A stretch of DNA of 64,000 nt from Ischnura elegans. Its lineage: Eukaryota; Arthropoda; Insecta; Odonata; Coenagrionidae. Positions within the stretch are counted from its first letter, which is position 1. Each line of letters opens with the position of its first letter. The notes beneath the pieces are model-generated. The model saw only the letters and a list, made by a program, of their open reading frames with translations, did not search any database and was not told the origin of the DNA. The DNA lies in NCBI RefSeq assembly GCF_921293095.1, contig NC_060256.1, positions 89,807,851-89,871,850 of the forward strand, in the 5' to 3' direction. This document shows positions 20,803 to 31,965 of the stretch, piece after piece. Position numbers and translations under genes: made by a program.

Positions 20803-20875
20803 AGGGTAGTTTTCCTCATCAAAGAAAACAAAAGGCATTGATTGCGATTACCCATCATTAGTGTATTTTTATGTA
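20803..20875 (+). mobile_element. Truncated fragment of the ~665-bp inverted-repeat element
   Basis: It begins AATAGGGTAGTTTTCCT and continues with CAAAAGGCATTGATTGCGAT and CCATCATTAGTGTAT, matching the first 75 bp of copies at 20987, 25167 and 32813, then diverges. Confidence 0.7.
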
Positions 20876-20986
20876 AATTTGACCGTGGGACACCGGCTTA
20901 AGTGGTTCGGGTCCAGGAAAAGTTTTTTCTCGTGGCCATTCATTTAAAATTTACCGCCATCCACGTGGCTTGCTCGAAATATTACA

Positions 20987-21654
20987 AATAGGGTAGTTTC
21001 ATCAAAGAAAACGGAAGGCATTGATTGCTATTCGTTACCCACCATTAGGGTTTTCATAATGTACAAATTATTTGGTTTTAGAAATCCCAGTTTAGACGAA
21101 TGGCAATGGTCAATTTTAACCTCATTTGAAACAGGCCAGATTGGCGCCCATGAGATGCCATTCCACGTGACGTCACAGGGACCTAGTTTCTATACGAGTA
21201 GATAGGAGTTAGTTATACATTGTCTGAGATTACCAATGCATGCATGAGGCACAGAGCTCAGGGAAACATCTCTTAATAATCACCTATTAAAATTGCCTAA
21301 GGTCGGAAAGTTTCCTTCGCTTGATAGGGTATTAATAATCCTTATTTAAGCCAAGCGCTACCTGCTAGCTGGGTACTCCGCTACCTGCTAACAGACTGCA
21401 TGGTAGCGGCGATCATAGATTCGTGCCAAGGTGGCCTCACACGGCGGCAGCCGGAACCAGAATGACGTCACACGGGCTTTTCCCAGCATTCACAATTAGT
21501 CATCGCGTTTTCGCGAGCTTGAAAATGTTCACTTTTCATTTAATCGCGAAAAATAGATATCGTCATTTAAAAATCTAAAAGCGTGAAATACGTACTCCAG
21601 GAGTAATAATCTTTCGATTTAGGCAATAAAAATATATTAGGAAACCACCCTATT
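20987..21654 (+). mobile_element. ~665-bp inverted-repeat element, copy A
   Basis: Terminal inverted repeats are AATAGGGTAGTTTC and GGAAACCACCCTATT. Family landmarks in order: GGCATTGATTGCNATTCG, TTATTTGGTTTTAGAAAT, CACGTGACGTCACAGGGACC, CCAATGCATGCATGAGGCAC, CTACCTGCTAGC repeated twice, GACGTCACACGG, GCGTTTTCGCG and ACGTACTCCAGGAGTAATAA. No open frame is conserved among copies, so the element is non-coding. No convincing target duplication is seen; the symmetric AATA/TATT ends could hide a TA duplication. Superfamily unknown. Confidence 0.8.
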
Positions 21655-22011
21655 TCGGGGGTTTTGAACCTCCTGATTTCCCCCGTCGCTAATATCTTGC
21701 TTATAGAAGATTTTTAGTCTGTGGACTCCACAGCCTAAAAGTAAATCATGTACAGACCATCAGCACTCCTTTGCTAGTGGTAGAGAAGGTCTGCACGTAC
21801 ATGGAGGACCTATTTCAATGATGTATTTTCCGTTTACAACTTATTTATTCTGTGGCCTTAGCATCTATTACTAAGGCCATTGACAGAAAAAAATGCTGTG
21901 GGTATGGAAGGGATTATACAGTGTGTCCCAACAAGTATGACCCGATTTTAACTTGTAATAATATTGAAACAAATGTCACTAGGCAAGAGAAACAGCGCCA
22001 GATGTGATCGG

Positions 22012-23590
22012 TAGGCATGGGCAAAAAATACCGGTATTCGGTAGTACCGAGTACTATTTTTTTTCTACTTCGGTAGTACCGGCCAGTATTTTTTTAGCGG
22101 CACTACCGGAGTAACGGTACTAGAAATACCGGTACTTCGACGGCGCTGCCATCTTGTGTGTTATGAATCAACTACCTACTCAGCTACTTATAAAAATGAG
22201 TGTTGATAATATATACATGTAGGGTTCTTGATTAAAATAGTCCCCTTTAGTAATGGAGTCCCCTTGCAAGCGAAGTAGGCCATTTCCAAGGAGGTTGTAA
22301 ATATACTTTGTATTTACTATGTATTTACAACCTCCTTGCCCATTTCCAAGAAATAAACACCAATTTACCATGTCTTTCAGCAAGAAGTGTTTATTTAATT
22401 AATTCCAAGGATATTTTTCAAGAAATCATAACAAGAGACAAGAAAATGTAGATGCAGACTCATGCAATATGTGCACAACTTTTATTTAAGCACACTAAAA
22501 ATAATACCATCTGTTTATTTTAATTTAAACTGATGGTGTAAGCACTAATACAGTTGGTCAACGTAGAAAGAGACTGAAGAATAGCGATGCTATCATGATA
22601 TTGGCATTTCTATCAAGCTTAAGCTTGTTTACACTAGTTATCAACTTTTTTAAAAATATATTAGCAATGTTCATCCGTTTCTCTTTTTTTTTAATACAAC
22701 CAATCAAGTGAACCATCAAAAGAAGACCAAATTCATTTTGCTTCTTAATTATTAACAAGAGTCCTTCTTCCTCAGTTTCTTTCTTGTTTTCTCATCATTT
22801 AACGGTACTTCTACAAAAACTGAGTTCGAGACAAATGTTATCATTATTGATATAGACGATATTTATTTACTCAAATAAAGCAAGGAAAGTCAAAGTTATG
22901 GAACTCCACATATGCATTTCTTCCTTGACATAAATGAAACAGCGACCTACACGTCAAATTTTATTCGATCGCAGTATTTCAGCCATAACTAACACCGATT
23001 CTTGTCGTGTTAAGTCATAAAATTAAATGTCTTAACATTAGAGGAGCTTTTTATAGGTAATCTCAGGCTGAAAACGTAAGCTCTGTGACTAAGAAGACTT
23101 TTCAACATAAGTTCTCGGCAGAAGACGTTTCTAATGTTGGTCTCGAGTCCGAAAAAAACCGGTGGCTCTAGGAAAAAAAGTCATCTGATAGAGTTCCCGA
23201 GAGAACTTTACACTTCATATACCTACGCAAGGAAAACACCAAAATTTAATGGTATGCACCAAAATCATCACCTTTAAAAACTTCATCGTTCTCACCCTTT
23301 TCACTATTAGAGAATCTAGCCTCCATGTATTTTTCCGACAAAGTTTCGTAAAAAAATCCAGTTAACGATTTTCTCGGTGTATTTTTTCTGTATGTTACGC
23401 TAATTTGCCGAAATACCGGATAATTAGGGTAAAACAAACGTTAAATCTCAACTTATTTACATATTTTATCAATTATGAAAGTACCGGTATACCGGTATTT
23501 TTTCGCCGGTACTACCGGGACAGTACTATTATTGCTATTTAATACTCATCACAAAAATACCGGTACTTTTTCAAGTACCGCCCATGCCTA
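22012..23590. mobile_element. Non-autonomous hAT element nested in the mariner-type element
   Basis: The termini TAGGCATGGGC and GCCCATGCCTA are perfect inverted repeats, flanked by a perfect 8-bp duplication GTGATCGG (22004-22011, 23591-23598). Subterminal regions are packed with TACCGGTA/GGTACTACCG motifs on both sides. The 1.58-kb interior is very AT-rich. Short minus-strand frames (22558-22758, 23246-23437) show no identifiable hAT transposase motif. A 17-bp-arm hairpin lies inside at 22287-22338 (CAAGGAGGTTGTAAATA and its complement). Confidence 0.85.
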
Positions 23591-23753
23591 GTGATCGGCA
23601 TTGTTTTAGAAAAATCCGCTGAATGTCACTGCGAGCGCTGATGTGGAGCGTATAACCCTTATACCATTGGTCTAACAATTAGGTCTAACAATAAGGTGCA
23701 GCCAGTCTCGCTGAAGATGACGTACTGGACCGCGAGAACAGGCTTTACACTTT

Positions 23754-23972
23754 TGGCCTCCTAGGTCCCCTGACATAACACCATTTCCTTTTGAGAAATG
23801 TTAAACAGTTTACGTTCCTCCCTTACCTCGTGACATTGATGAACAAAAAACATGGATATCAGCTGCTGTAGCTTCAGTGACAGAAGACACCTTACACTCA
23901 GTTTGGGATGAATTCAGCTATCGGCTAGATGTCGTCCGCGCAGCCAATGGAGGACATATTGAACATTTGTGA
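23754..23972 (+). pseudogene. Mariner-type transposase C-terminal remnant
   Basis: The translation starts WPPRSPDITPF, the motif around the last catalytic aspartate region of mariner-type transposases. After a small frameshift it continues DIDEQKTWISAAVASVTEDT, LHSVWDEFSYRLDV and VRAANGGHIEHL before TGA 23970-23972. The last string is the typical C-terminus of these proteins. The N-terminal DNA-binding and most catalytic sequence is absent. It cannot be functional. Confidence 0.8.
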
Positions 23973-24090
23973 TGGCTTTTTATAAACTTTTGTTTTTTGT
24001 GAGTAATTTAGTATACAATATGTTGATGTTAAGCCCTTCTTCCTAAAAAATAATCTTATTTAAAATCGGGCCATTCAATGGGACACACTT

Positions 24091-25160
24091 TATATTACGG
24101 GGGTTTCATTTGGAGTGATTGCGTAACTCTCAAAAATTTCGGGGTGGGTTGAACCCTTGACATTCTGTCTCCGTGGCGCTACGTCCGTTTCCATTTCGAA
24201 ATTTAAATGTGAAGTTATTTTTAGATCAGTTTAAGAAATGCTAAAATGGCTAAAATTTTCCTGATTTAGTGTGACTTATCGCTCTCAAGATTCCAATTTA
24301 TCGCCGGCTTTATTTGAAATCTTTCAAACCTCTTACGGACTGCAGATTGGTAGCCATTCTGTTAATACGACAGAAGTAACTATAGCTGATCAATTAAGCG
24401 ATCACAGTGTTCAAAAAGTTACACGAATCACTAAATCGGATTTTTTAGGTGACTAAATTTTTAATGAAGCTACCAAATTTAATTCTTTATGTCATTTTTT
24501 TAATAAATTATGTTATGTGCGTATTCCTTAACTGACGGAGTATTAACTACAATGGAAGTAAAATTTCTGATCGAAATTAACTAAATGAAAACAAGCGTTA
24601 TCGTTTTTGTCAGCCTATCAAACTCATCAGATATATGACATTCCCTCGGTTTTTTTCCATTTCAATTTTGGTCTTGTGCGCAGTTCTAAATTGCTGAGAG
24701 GGAACATTAATCAACGAATACCACTTCGAATTCAGGACTAGATGGTACGATCGAAGCCCTTTTACTCGAAGATCACTATAGAGGATTCTTATCTTATATT
24801 GGCCGCATTATGTGCTGTCACCCATCCCGTTACCATTTTGGTTCTCCAACTGCAGTCGCTACTTTCGCCACTGACGGCAGCACGATCTGAATTTATCGGG
24901 GAAATAAACTATAAATAAGGATTTTAATCGAAATAAATATAATCGTGATAATATCGGATGTTTCAAAATAAATAGCGGGGTTTTAAAGCTTTTTGATATT
25001 TATTTAACCTAACTTACAGCTAATAATCCTCCATCAAATGAAAAAGCAACTCAAATTGTTTTACTTAAAAGACTAAAAATGTCCAATTTGAGCACCATTC
25101 GCCATTCGGCACACATCCAAACGATATGACGAGTTCTTCCCAAACGTTGATTAATATCTC
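24091..25160. other. Gene-free stretch, nothing recognised
   Basis: A 61-codon plus-strand frame at 24271-24456 has no domain I recognise. The rest is AT-rich, without repeats visible by eye. Confidence 0.4.
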
Positions 25161-25166
25161 TCGAAT

Positions 25167-25800
25167 AATAGGGTAGTTTCCTTCATCAAAGAAAATGAAA
25201 GGCATTGATTGCGATTCCTTACTCATCATTAGTGTATTCATAATATACAAATTATTTGGTTTTAGAATTCCCAGTTCAGACGAATGGCAATGGTCAATTT
25301 TAACCGCATTTGAAAAAGGCCAGATTGGCGCCCATGCAATGCCACTCCACGTGACGTCACAGGGACCTAGTTTCTATACGAGTAGATAGGAGTTTTACAT
25401 CGTCTGAGATTACCAATGCATGCATGAGGCACAGAGCTCAGGGAAACATGTCTTAATAATCACCTATTGAAACTTATTAATAATCCTTATTTAAGCCAAG
25501 CGCTACCTGCTTGCAGGGTACTCTGCTACCTGCTAGCAGCCCGCATCGTATCAGCGCTCAAAGCCTCGCCCCAAGGTCACCTCACATACCGACAGCGGGA
25601 ACCAGAACGACGTCACACCGGGTTTTTCCCAGCATTCATACTTAGCCGTCGCGTTTTCGCGCGCTTGAAAGTTTTCACTTTTCATTTCATCGCTAAAGAC
25701 AGATATCGTAATTTAAAAATCAAAAATCGTGAATTACGTACTCCAGGAGTAATAATCTTTCGATTTAAGTAATAAAAAAGTAATAGGAAACCACCGTATT
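25167..25800 (+). mobile_element. ~665-bp inverted-repeat element, copy B
   Basis: Starts AATAGGGTAGTTTCCTTC and ends GGAAACCACCGTATT, with all the internal landmarks of copy A in the same order. It is about 30 bp shorter because a block around the CCTAAGGTCGGAAAG region is missing. Confidence 0.8.
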
Positions 25801-26983
25801 GTTGCAGGTGCTTTCCAACGGATGGGGCGGAAAAATTGGCGCACGCGCATTTTTGCCAACAAACAAAACTATTTGAGATGCTCTTTCATTTTATGTATCT
25901 CTAGCTGACCCGGCGATCTTCATTCCGACTAATAATAAATAATGAACAGTTTAGTCAAACTATTAATAAATTTAGAACGGCCGTAGTGATTTGAACAAAT
26001 TTGGAATTATTATGTTAAGTGTTATGGAATAAGAAAAAATCAATAAAACTAAACAAAAATAAGAATCATAATGGCTTATTACAAATACATTTTATTTATT
26101 CAATCTCCATTGGGTAAACCTGGGCACGAATACGCAGATTTTTTTTCGATGCATTTTCTAATCTTTGTGTTTTAACTTTGGAAATTTTAGACAATGTGGT
26201 CTTACAAAGCAGTTAGTAAAGTCAAAATTTTATGTTTTCAATTGTACGCCTATCCGTGTTTTTAACCGTAAAAAATGTTTTAGATCCAAGTTTGTTGCGT
26301 AAACTTACCCCGTTGTTGGGGTAAGTTTACGCAAATCTAGACCGATGCTTGACCGACGCTCATAATTCATAATCTCGTGAGAATGGCCGGAGCATATGGA
26401 GCAACATTAATATATCATGACTTGTGGCGCGCTGGTTATAACTCGGTTCGAGATCGTTTCATAAATATCCTAAAACATTAAAATTATTATCCTATTCTTT
26501 TTTAAACATCCGGTATAACCCATCAAATTCATTACTTTTCAATGCTATTCCTCGCGATTGAAAATGTTTTATCGTAAATATTGAGAATAAATTAATAATT
26601 TTTCATTAATAGCCCACGCGAGCTCTCTACCGGGAGCTCCTTTGGGAATGAATTTAATAAACTCTGCAATTATCGCCGCGATACCGACATCTTTGTAAAC
26701 CGATTGAAATGCACCCTCTGCGGCAACATCGCAGTTGTGGTACATTTTTATACATCTACATTTTTATTGCATTTCAAACCAGTTTTATGTGCCTGAGTAT
26801 TTATTTTATCACAACATATCTTTAATTATGTTATTTTTATAACAAAACCTTATATTGTTAGAATCAATTTATTTTAAAATGTCCTTTTTAGACTTCTTTT
26901 AAATTTTCATTCTGATTACCAGAATGTTATAATATTTTAACGTTTTTATTCCAACTTTTAAGCATCTGATTTCTGTTCATGTT
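25801..26983. other. Gene-free AT-rich stretch containing one perfect hairpin
   Basis: No coding pattern is seen. The only notable structure is the hairpin annotated at 26295-26334. Confidence 0.4.
26295..26334. repeat. Perfect 17-bp hairpin with 6-nt loop
   Basis: TTGCGTAAACTTACCCC, loop GTTGTT, then the exact complement GGGGTAAGTTTACGCAA. It lies in otherwise unstructured AT-rich DNA, with no T-run or gene end beside it. Function unknown. Confidence 0.8.
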
Positions 26984-27175
26984 GCCGGCCTCGGTGGCGG
27001 TGGGGTTAAGTCCTCGCCTGTCAAACCGTAGGTCGTGGGTTCGAATCCCGCCTGGGTAGGTGATCCCTATCCAGGGCATGGATGTTTGTGTTGTACTTTG
27101 TTAATGTTGGAAACCCTCGTCGTAAAAGGCCGTCATGTGCTGTTTACGGGGGATGTGGTAAATAAATAAATAAAT
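26984..27175 (+). mobile_element. tRNA-derived SINE
   Basis: The head has an A-box-like GGCGGTGGGGTTAAGTCC and a B-box GGTTCGAATCCCGCC, a split pol III promoter. It is followed by a tRNA-unrelated body (CCAGGGCATGGATGTTTGTG, AAAGGCCGTCATGTGC) and an AAATAAATAAATAAA tail. Copies with the same layout are at 51921 and 59089. The head does not fold as a functional tRNA, so it is a SINE and not a tRNA gene. Confidence 0.85.
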
Positions 27176-27349
27176 GTCATTCACTGATTGGTGAGAATGC
27201 AGCCTATACTTTTATGTATATTCAAGGTATTTGTTTTTTATATTGCTTCAATGAATTATTTAATTTTTTTATTTTTTATATACATATCGTATATGCTGGA
27301 TTTCCTGAGATGAACTCTAAAGAAGCAAATAAAAGACTTGACCATATCC

Positions 27350-27427
27350 GGTGATTTTTCCGGGTATTCTTCCGCGTTTATCCATTATGAAATGGATAAA
27401 CGCGGAAGAATACTCGGAAAAATCACC
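27350..27427. repeat. Near-perfect 78-bp palindrome
   Basis: The 37-bp arm 27350-27386 (GGTGATTTTTCCGGGTATTC ...) is followed by the loop ATGA and the complementary arm 27391-27427, with one mismatch. A 15-bp direct repeat AAAAGACTTGACCAT lies on both sides (about 27331 and 27466). A degraded third half-copy (CCGCGGAAGCCTACTTGG) follows at about 27447. Confidence 0.85.
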
Positions 27428-27602
27428 AGATATCATCATAATCTCCGCGGAAGCCTACTTGGAAAAAGACTTGACCATCCGACATCCAATGACCATTGAA
27501 TGTCCACTAAGCTGAACCAAATGTACTAAAAGAAGAAAATAATGCATACCGATATCATATTTTGTACTGTAAGAATGAACTTAAATACCTATGTAAAAGA
27601 GC

Positions 27603-27651
27603 CCTGGCTCGGGGGAAGAGGGGGTCGGATTGTGGCCTCACCCGAGCCAGG
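27603..27651 (+). repeat. GC-rich stem-loop followed by A-rich tail, probable retroposon 3' end
   Basis: CCTGGCTCGGG and CCCGAGCCAGG make an 11-bp perfect stem around a 27-nt loop, followed at once by TAAAATAAAGCAAAAG. A stem-loop plus short A-rich repeats is typical of LINE or SINE 3' ends recognised by reverse transcriptase. No body upstream could be identified. Confidence 0.4.
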
Positions 27652-27659
27652 TAAAATAA

Positions 27660-28645
27660 AGCAAAAGTCAAGTCAACATAGATGAAGTGCACGGGCCTCT
27701 ACGTAGTTCCCTATCCGCTATACAGCTGTCGTGGAGGACACACAAGCACAAATTATTCAAAACAAGAATTTCCGCGTCATCCAGGAGAGGTCAGTCCCCT
27801 CGCATCCTTGCAATGGAAGAGCTCGTCCGCGTCGACATCCATCTAATTGACCTTGCCGAGAATCCAAGACAGTTTGCGGGAGGTTAAATTGTTTGAACCC
27901 GAGGGATTCTGTTTTCCTGCTATCTCCTGCAGTCAATTCGGGCTCACGCGCGAGGCTCGCGAAGACAACTAATTTACTACACGTCCTGTGTCGACATTGT
28001 GCCTGTTGCCGAGTACCTACAACTACCGCGTTCCGGTAATAAGACATCGGGGTCAGCCGCGATGCGAACGAATAAGATTTAAAGGTCAATTGCGAAGGCA
28101 AAAAACGTGAGAAAATTCACCTTGAATAGCAAAAAAATGTATGCACAGAGATTTTAGTTAAATAGCAAAGAAGATAATGTAATATCTTTAACACCAAATA
28201 CCTTGTCTGTTTATTTATACATTGTTATTTACTAGCAATTTTACAAAAATTCTTCAACTGCATATCGAGCGAGGTATACTTTATGTTCCCTGAAAATGTC
28301 ATGATGATAGCATTCAGGCCGGTCTATATGAATGAATGATGGCAATGAATATAAATATAAAAAAGAGGAAATCACGTGCCCCCCCCCCCCCCCCCATGAA
28401 CTTGGGTCAGTCTTTCAGTCGCAAAGATATTTTAATCGAACTCTAATTTTCACGGTCAATTAACCAGGATCCATGCTAATTTTTTCCAAGAATACCACCA
28501 TCAACTTACGGGTGCTGGAATTTCAGACTGAGAGTTCCATATTACGCTATTTTTTCAATGAATCAGCCTTAATTCATTTCCGCTCAGAAAACTTTCTACT
28601 TGCGATTGTGACGATATTTAGGTACGCGGTCGTCTTCAGTCATCC
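27660..28645. other. Gene-free stretch
   Basis: Short open frames on both strands (27687-27887 plus, 27757-28101 minus) overlap each other, show no domain and are not called. A C17 run lies at 28379-28395. Confidence 0.35.
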
Positions 28646-28647
28646 AA

Positions 28648-28813
28648 TTCAACATGTTGTTAATACATCATCTTGTTTCTCCAGAACGACTAGAGCTACG
28701 CTGGGTGGTAACGAGGTCAGAATCTAATGTTTTTCAATTTCTACGAGTGACCTTCAGGATATCTTCAGAGCAAGCTTGTCTTTGATCATGGAAAGTTAAA
28801 ATAATCTATGCAA
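28648..28813. repeat. Left copy of a ~167-bp direct repeat flanking copy C
   Basis: It runs from TTCAACATGTTGTTAAT through GCTACGCTGGGTGGTAACGA and GAGCAAGCTTGT to AAAATAATCTATGCAA. The right copy is at 29489-29657, about 90 percent identical by eye. Together they bracket the inverted-repeat element exactly, with two shared bases at the junction. Confidence 0.85.
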
Positions 28814-29490
28814 TAGGGTGGTTTCCTATTATTTTTTATTGCCTAAATCGAAAAATTATTACTCCTGGAGTACGTATTTCACGATTTTTGATTTTTAAAT
28901 GACTATATCTATTTTTCGCGATTAAACGAAAAGTGAAATTTTTCAAGCGCGCGAAAACGCGACGGCTAAGTATGAATGCTGGGAAAACGCCGTTGACGTA
29001 AGTCTGGTTCCCGCTGCTGCCGAGTGAGGTGACCTTGGGGAGAGAATATGTGCGCCGCTGAGATTCAGGCTGCTAGCAGGTAGCAGAGTACCCTACTATC
29101 AGGTAGCGCTTGGCTTAAATAAGGATTATTAATACCTTATCAAACGAAGGAAACTTTCCGACCTTAGGCAGTTTTAATAGGTGGTTATTAAGAGATGTTT
29201 CCCTGAGCTCTGAGCCTCATGCATGCATTGGTAATCTCAGACGATGTAAAACTCCTATTCTCTCGTGTAGAAACTAGGTCTCTGTGACGTCACGTGGAGT
29301 GGAATCGCATGGGCGCCAATCTGGCCTTTTTTAAATGAGGTTAAAATTGACAATTTCCATTCGTTTAAACTGGGATTTCTATAACCAAAATAACAATTTA
29401 AAAAATTTGTATGTTATGAAAACCCTAGTGGTGGGTAACGAATAGCAATCAATGTATTTCGTTTTCTTTGATGAAGGAAACTACCTTATT
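28812..29490 (-). mobile_element. ~665-bp inverted-repeat element, copy C (reverse)
   Basis: Starts AATAGGGTGGTTTCCTATT and ends AGGAAACTACCTTATT on the plus strand, with the family landmarks in reverse order and complement. The terminal repeat of the right end carries one substitution (CTTATT). It is flanked by the long direct repeats at 28648-28813 and 29489-29657. Confidence 0.8.
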
Positions 29491-29657
29491 CAAGATGTTG
29501 TTAATGCATCAACTTGTTTCTCCAGAACGACCAGTAGCTACGCTGGGTGGTAACGAGGTCAGAATATAATGTTTTTCAATTTATATACGAGTGACCTTCC
29601 GGATATCTTAAGAGCAAGCTTGTTCTTCATCCTTGAAAGTTAAAATAATGTATACAA
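29489..29657. repeat. Right copy of the ~167-bp direct repeat flanking copy C
   Basis: Same block order as 28648-28813: TTCAAGATGTTGTTAATGC, GCTACGCTGGGTGGTAACGA, GAGCAAGCTTGTTC and AAAATAATGTATACAA. The sequence continues into TTATATTTTGG where the left copy instead meets the element. Confidence 0.85.
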
Positions 29658-30087
29658 TTATATTTTGGCGTATTGAATTTCTGCATCGCACCTATCTTTT
29701 TTCGTCATTGGGTTTTTTTCTACTGGCTTCAAAAATAAGCTAATAAGCCGATTAATTAATTGCAAGCTTCAGCAATATATTTGTGAAAATCCGAGCGCAA
29801 AAAGGAGCGATGGTTTTCTTCAACAGCCTCATATCGACGGCTCTAAGTTCTAACAACACGTGCCTCAAAATTTGACCGGGCTGAGATAATACTGTTAATA
29901 AACAATAAATTTCAAGCAAAAAACAACTCTTTCTTTGCAAATGCATGCTTCTCTTTCAGTTTTATGTATTTCTTGTTTTTAATTTCAATTAAGATTATAT
30001 ACAATTAAAAAAAATGAATCGTTTTTTTGCTCTCCTGAAAAAGTTACTATTTTTGAGATTCGTGTTGTTGGAACTTAGCAATTGATG

Positions 30088-30387
30088 CAGAGGCGCAGCT
30101 AAGAAGTAAGGCTAGGGGGGGGGGGGTTTAGGCGCAATTAATACTAACGAGTGTGGAAGTATTGCATACCCACCAGGGTGAGCAGGCGTTGCGGGGGGCC
30201 TCCTCCAGAAAAGTTTTAAGAATAATGGTTCAAAATGGCAATTTTTACGGCTTTCTGAGGGATATTTAATAAATCCTAACACTATTCTACAAGTTATACT
30301 GATTCAAATAAGTAAAATATAATAAACTTAAAAATTTATCTGAGCTCTGGGGGGAGGTGTAACCCCCCCCCCCTATCCCCTAGAACT
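30088..30387. mobile_element. hAT-like MITE with G/C homopolymer ends, relative of 46537-46850
   Basis: Starts CAGAGGCGCAGCTAAG, then a G run, then blocks shared in reverse order with the 46.5-kb element: TGCATACCCACCAGGGTGAG, ATTTTTACGGCTTTCTGAGG and GAGCTCTGGGGGG. The right end is eroded. The flanks AATTGATG and CATTGATA share six bases, a weak trace of a duplication. Confidence 0.6.
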
Positions 30388-30538
30388 CATTGATATGCTC
30401 AGAATGGTAGGATAAAGCCATACGGCTAACGTGGGCGGAAAAGGGTTAACACTATTAGTACTAGCCCTATATACCCTATCCCTTACTCCACTGCTGGACA
30501 TTTTTCCCAAATATTATACATTTTTTGTAATAGGGTGG

Positions 30539-31194
30539 CTTCCTATTATTTTTTATTGCCCAAATGGAAAGATTATTACTCCAGGAGTATGCATTTCACG
30601 TTCTTAGATTTTCGAATGACTTTATCTTTTTTTCGCAACTAAACGAAATGTGAAAATTTTCAAGCGCGCGAAAACGCGATGGCTAAGTAGGAATGATGGG
30701 AAAAGTCCGTGTGACGTCGTTCTGGTTCCCGCTGCCGCAAGTGAGGTGACCTTGGGGCGAGGCTTTGAGCGCTGATACGACGCAGGATGCTAGCAGGTAG
30801 CAGAGTACCATGCTAGCTGGTAGCGCTTGACTTAAATAAGGATTATTATTCCCCTATCAAACGAAAGAAACTTTCCGAACTTAGGTATCTTTAATGTGTT
30901 ATTATTATGAGATGTTTCCCTGAGCTCTGTGCCTCATGCATGCATAGGTAATCTCAGACGATGTATAACTCCTATCATCTCGTATAGAAAATAGGTCCCT
31001 GTGACGTCACCTGGAGTGGCATCACATGGGCGCCAATCTGACCTTTTTCAAATGAGGATAAAATTGACGATTGCCATTCGTCTAAACCGGTATTTCTAAA
31101 ACCAAATAATTTGTACATTATGAATACACTAATGGTGGGTAACGAATCGCAATCAATGCCTTTCATTTTCTTTGATGAAGGAAACTACCCTATT
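30539..31194 (-). mobile_element. ~665-bp inverted-repeat element, copy D (reverse)
   Basis: Starts AATAGGGTGGCTTCCTATT and ends GAAGGAAACTACCCTATT, with the conserved landmarks in reverse (ACTCCAGGAGTATGC, CGACGTCGTTCTGG-like blocks, GCATGCATAGG, TGACGTCACCTGGAGTGG). Coding capacity is not conserved with the other copies. Confidence 0.8.
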
Positions 31195-31965
31195 TTACAG
31201 CAGTACATATAAAATTGAAATAAAAACAGCTATTTCCATGATTCCACCATCAAGTGCATTTTTATATGCACCTAATCGTCTTAAGAACAATTCTAGATAA
31301 ATATCCTACCCTAATATCATGGCAGCGATATAATAGACGATCATAATCAAACCGACGTAATAGTACGTTGCCAGCAGTTCTACGAAGTTTCGCGAGAACG
31401 TGATATTACGTCATTAGCACTCACGAGTGTTAAATTATAGGTAAGCACAAAATAAATACCGGTGGAGTTTGAGGTATGCGTCCTCTTTAACATTCTTTTC
31501 AGATAGTGAAACTTACCTTTTATCGAGAAGAGGAATGAGCTGGAGCCGGGTGGAAAACTCTGCACGTTATCAGCTCTATATCCAGCGTCCTGGGCGGCGC
31601 GGCGCTCACCTGACAGTCCTCGTGTACACTGCAGGAATGAAATGTTTGCTGCCGGAAGAGAAACGGTAACAGACCGCCCACCCCGATGGCATTTCCGAAT
31701 CAATGGCGTCGAGTCCAGCCTTGGACGGGGGAAAGTGGAGGAGGGTTGGCGGATCTGGAAATACAATCTTCTTCTCCGAAATTGCGCGGTAACTACTTTT
31801 CACACACTCTTTCCATTGTACGTGGTCGACCAATTGGCTAAACCCTTTCGCTGCTGTTCAATCTCCGAAAACCTCCTCACATGCGGCGAAAAGGTTAAAA
31901 TGCGTTTCGTGGGCCCATGGATCAGGTTCTTCAACAATGGGCGTGGTACACCCTCCAAAAGGTTG

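Larger units (their letters stand above)
21919..24090 (+). mobile_element. Mariner-type (Tc1/mariner superfamily) element, deleted and disrupted by a hAT insertion
   Basis: The ends CAGTGTGTCCCAACAAG ... CCCGATTTTAA and TTAAAATCGGGCC ... GGGACACACTT are inverted repeats flanked by TA (21917-21918 and 24091-24092), the Tc1/mariner target duplication. A transposase C-terminal remnant survives at 23754-23972. The catalytic core is missing. A 1.58-kb hAT element splits it at 22012-23590. Confidence 0.75.

Noticed and set aside
26984-27060. tRNA gene (A- and B-box sequences with GGTTCGAATCCCGCC)
   Set aside because: No complete cloverleaf or acceptor stem; repeated at 51921 and 59089 with a shared non-tRNA body and AAATAAATAAA tail, so it is a SINE.
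28379-28395. Poly-C tract as a functional element
   Set aside because: Long G/C homopolymers recur across the window (3068, 3223, 30115, 46557), mostly inside MITEs, and behave as simple repeats.
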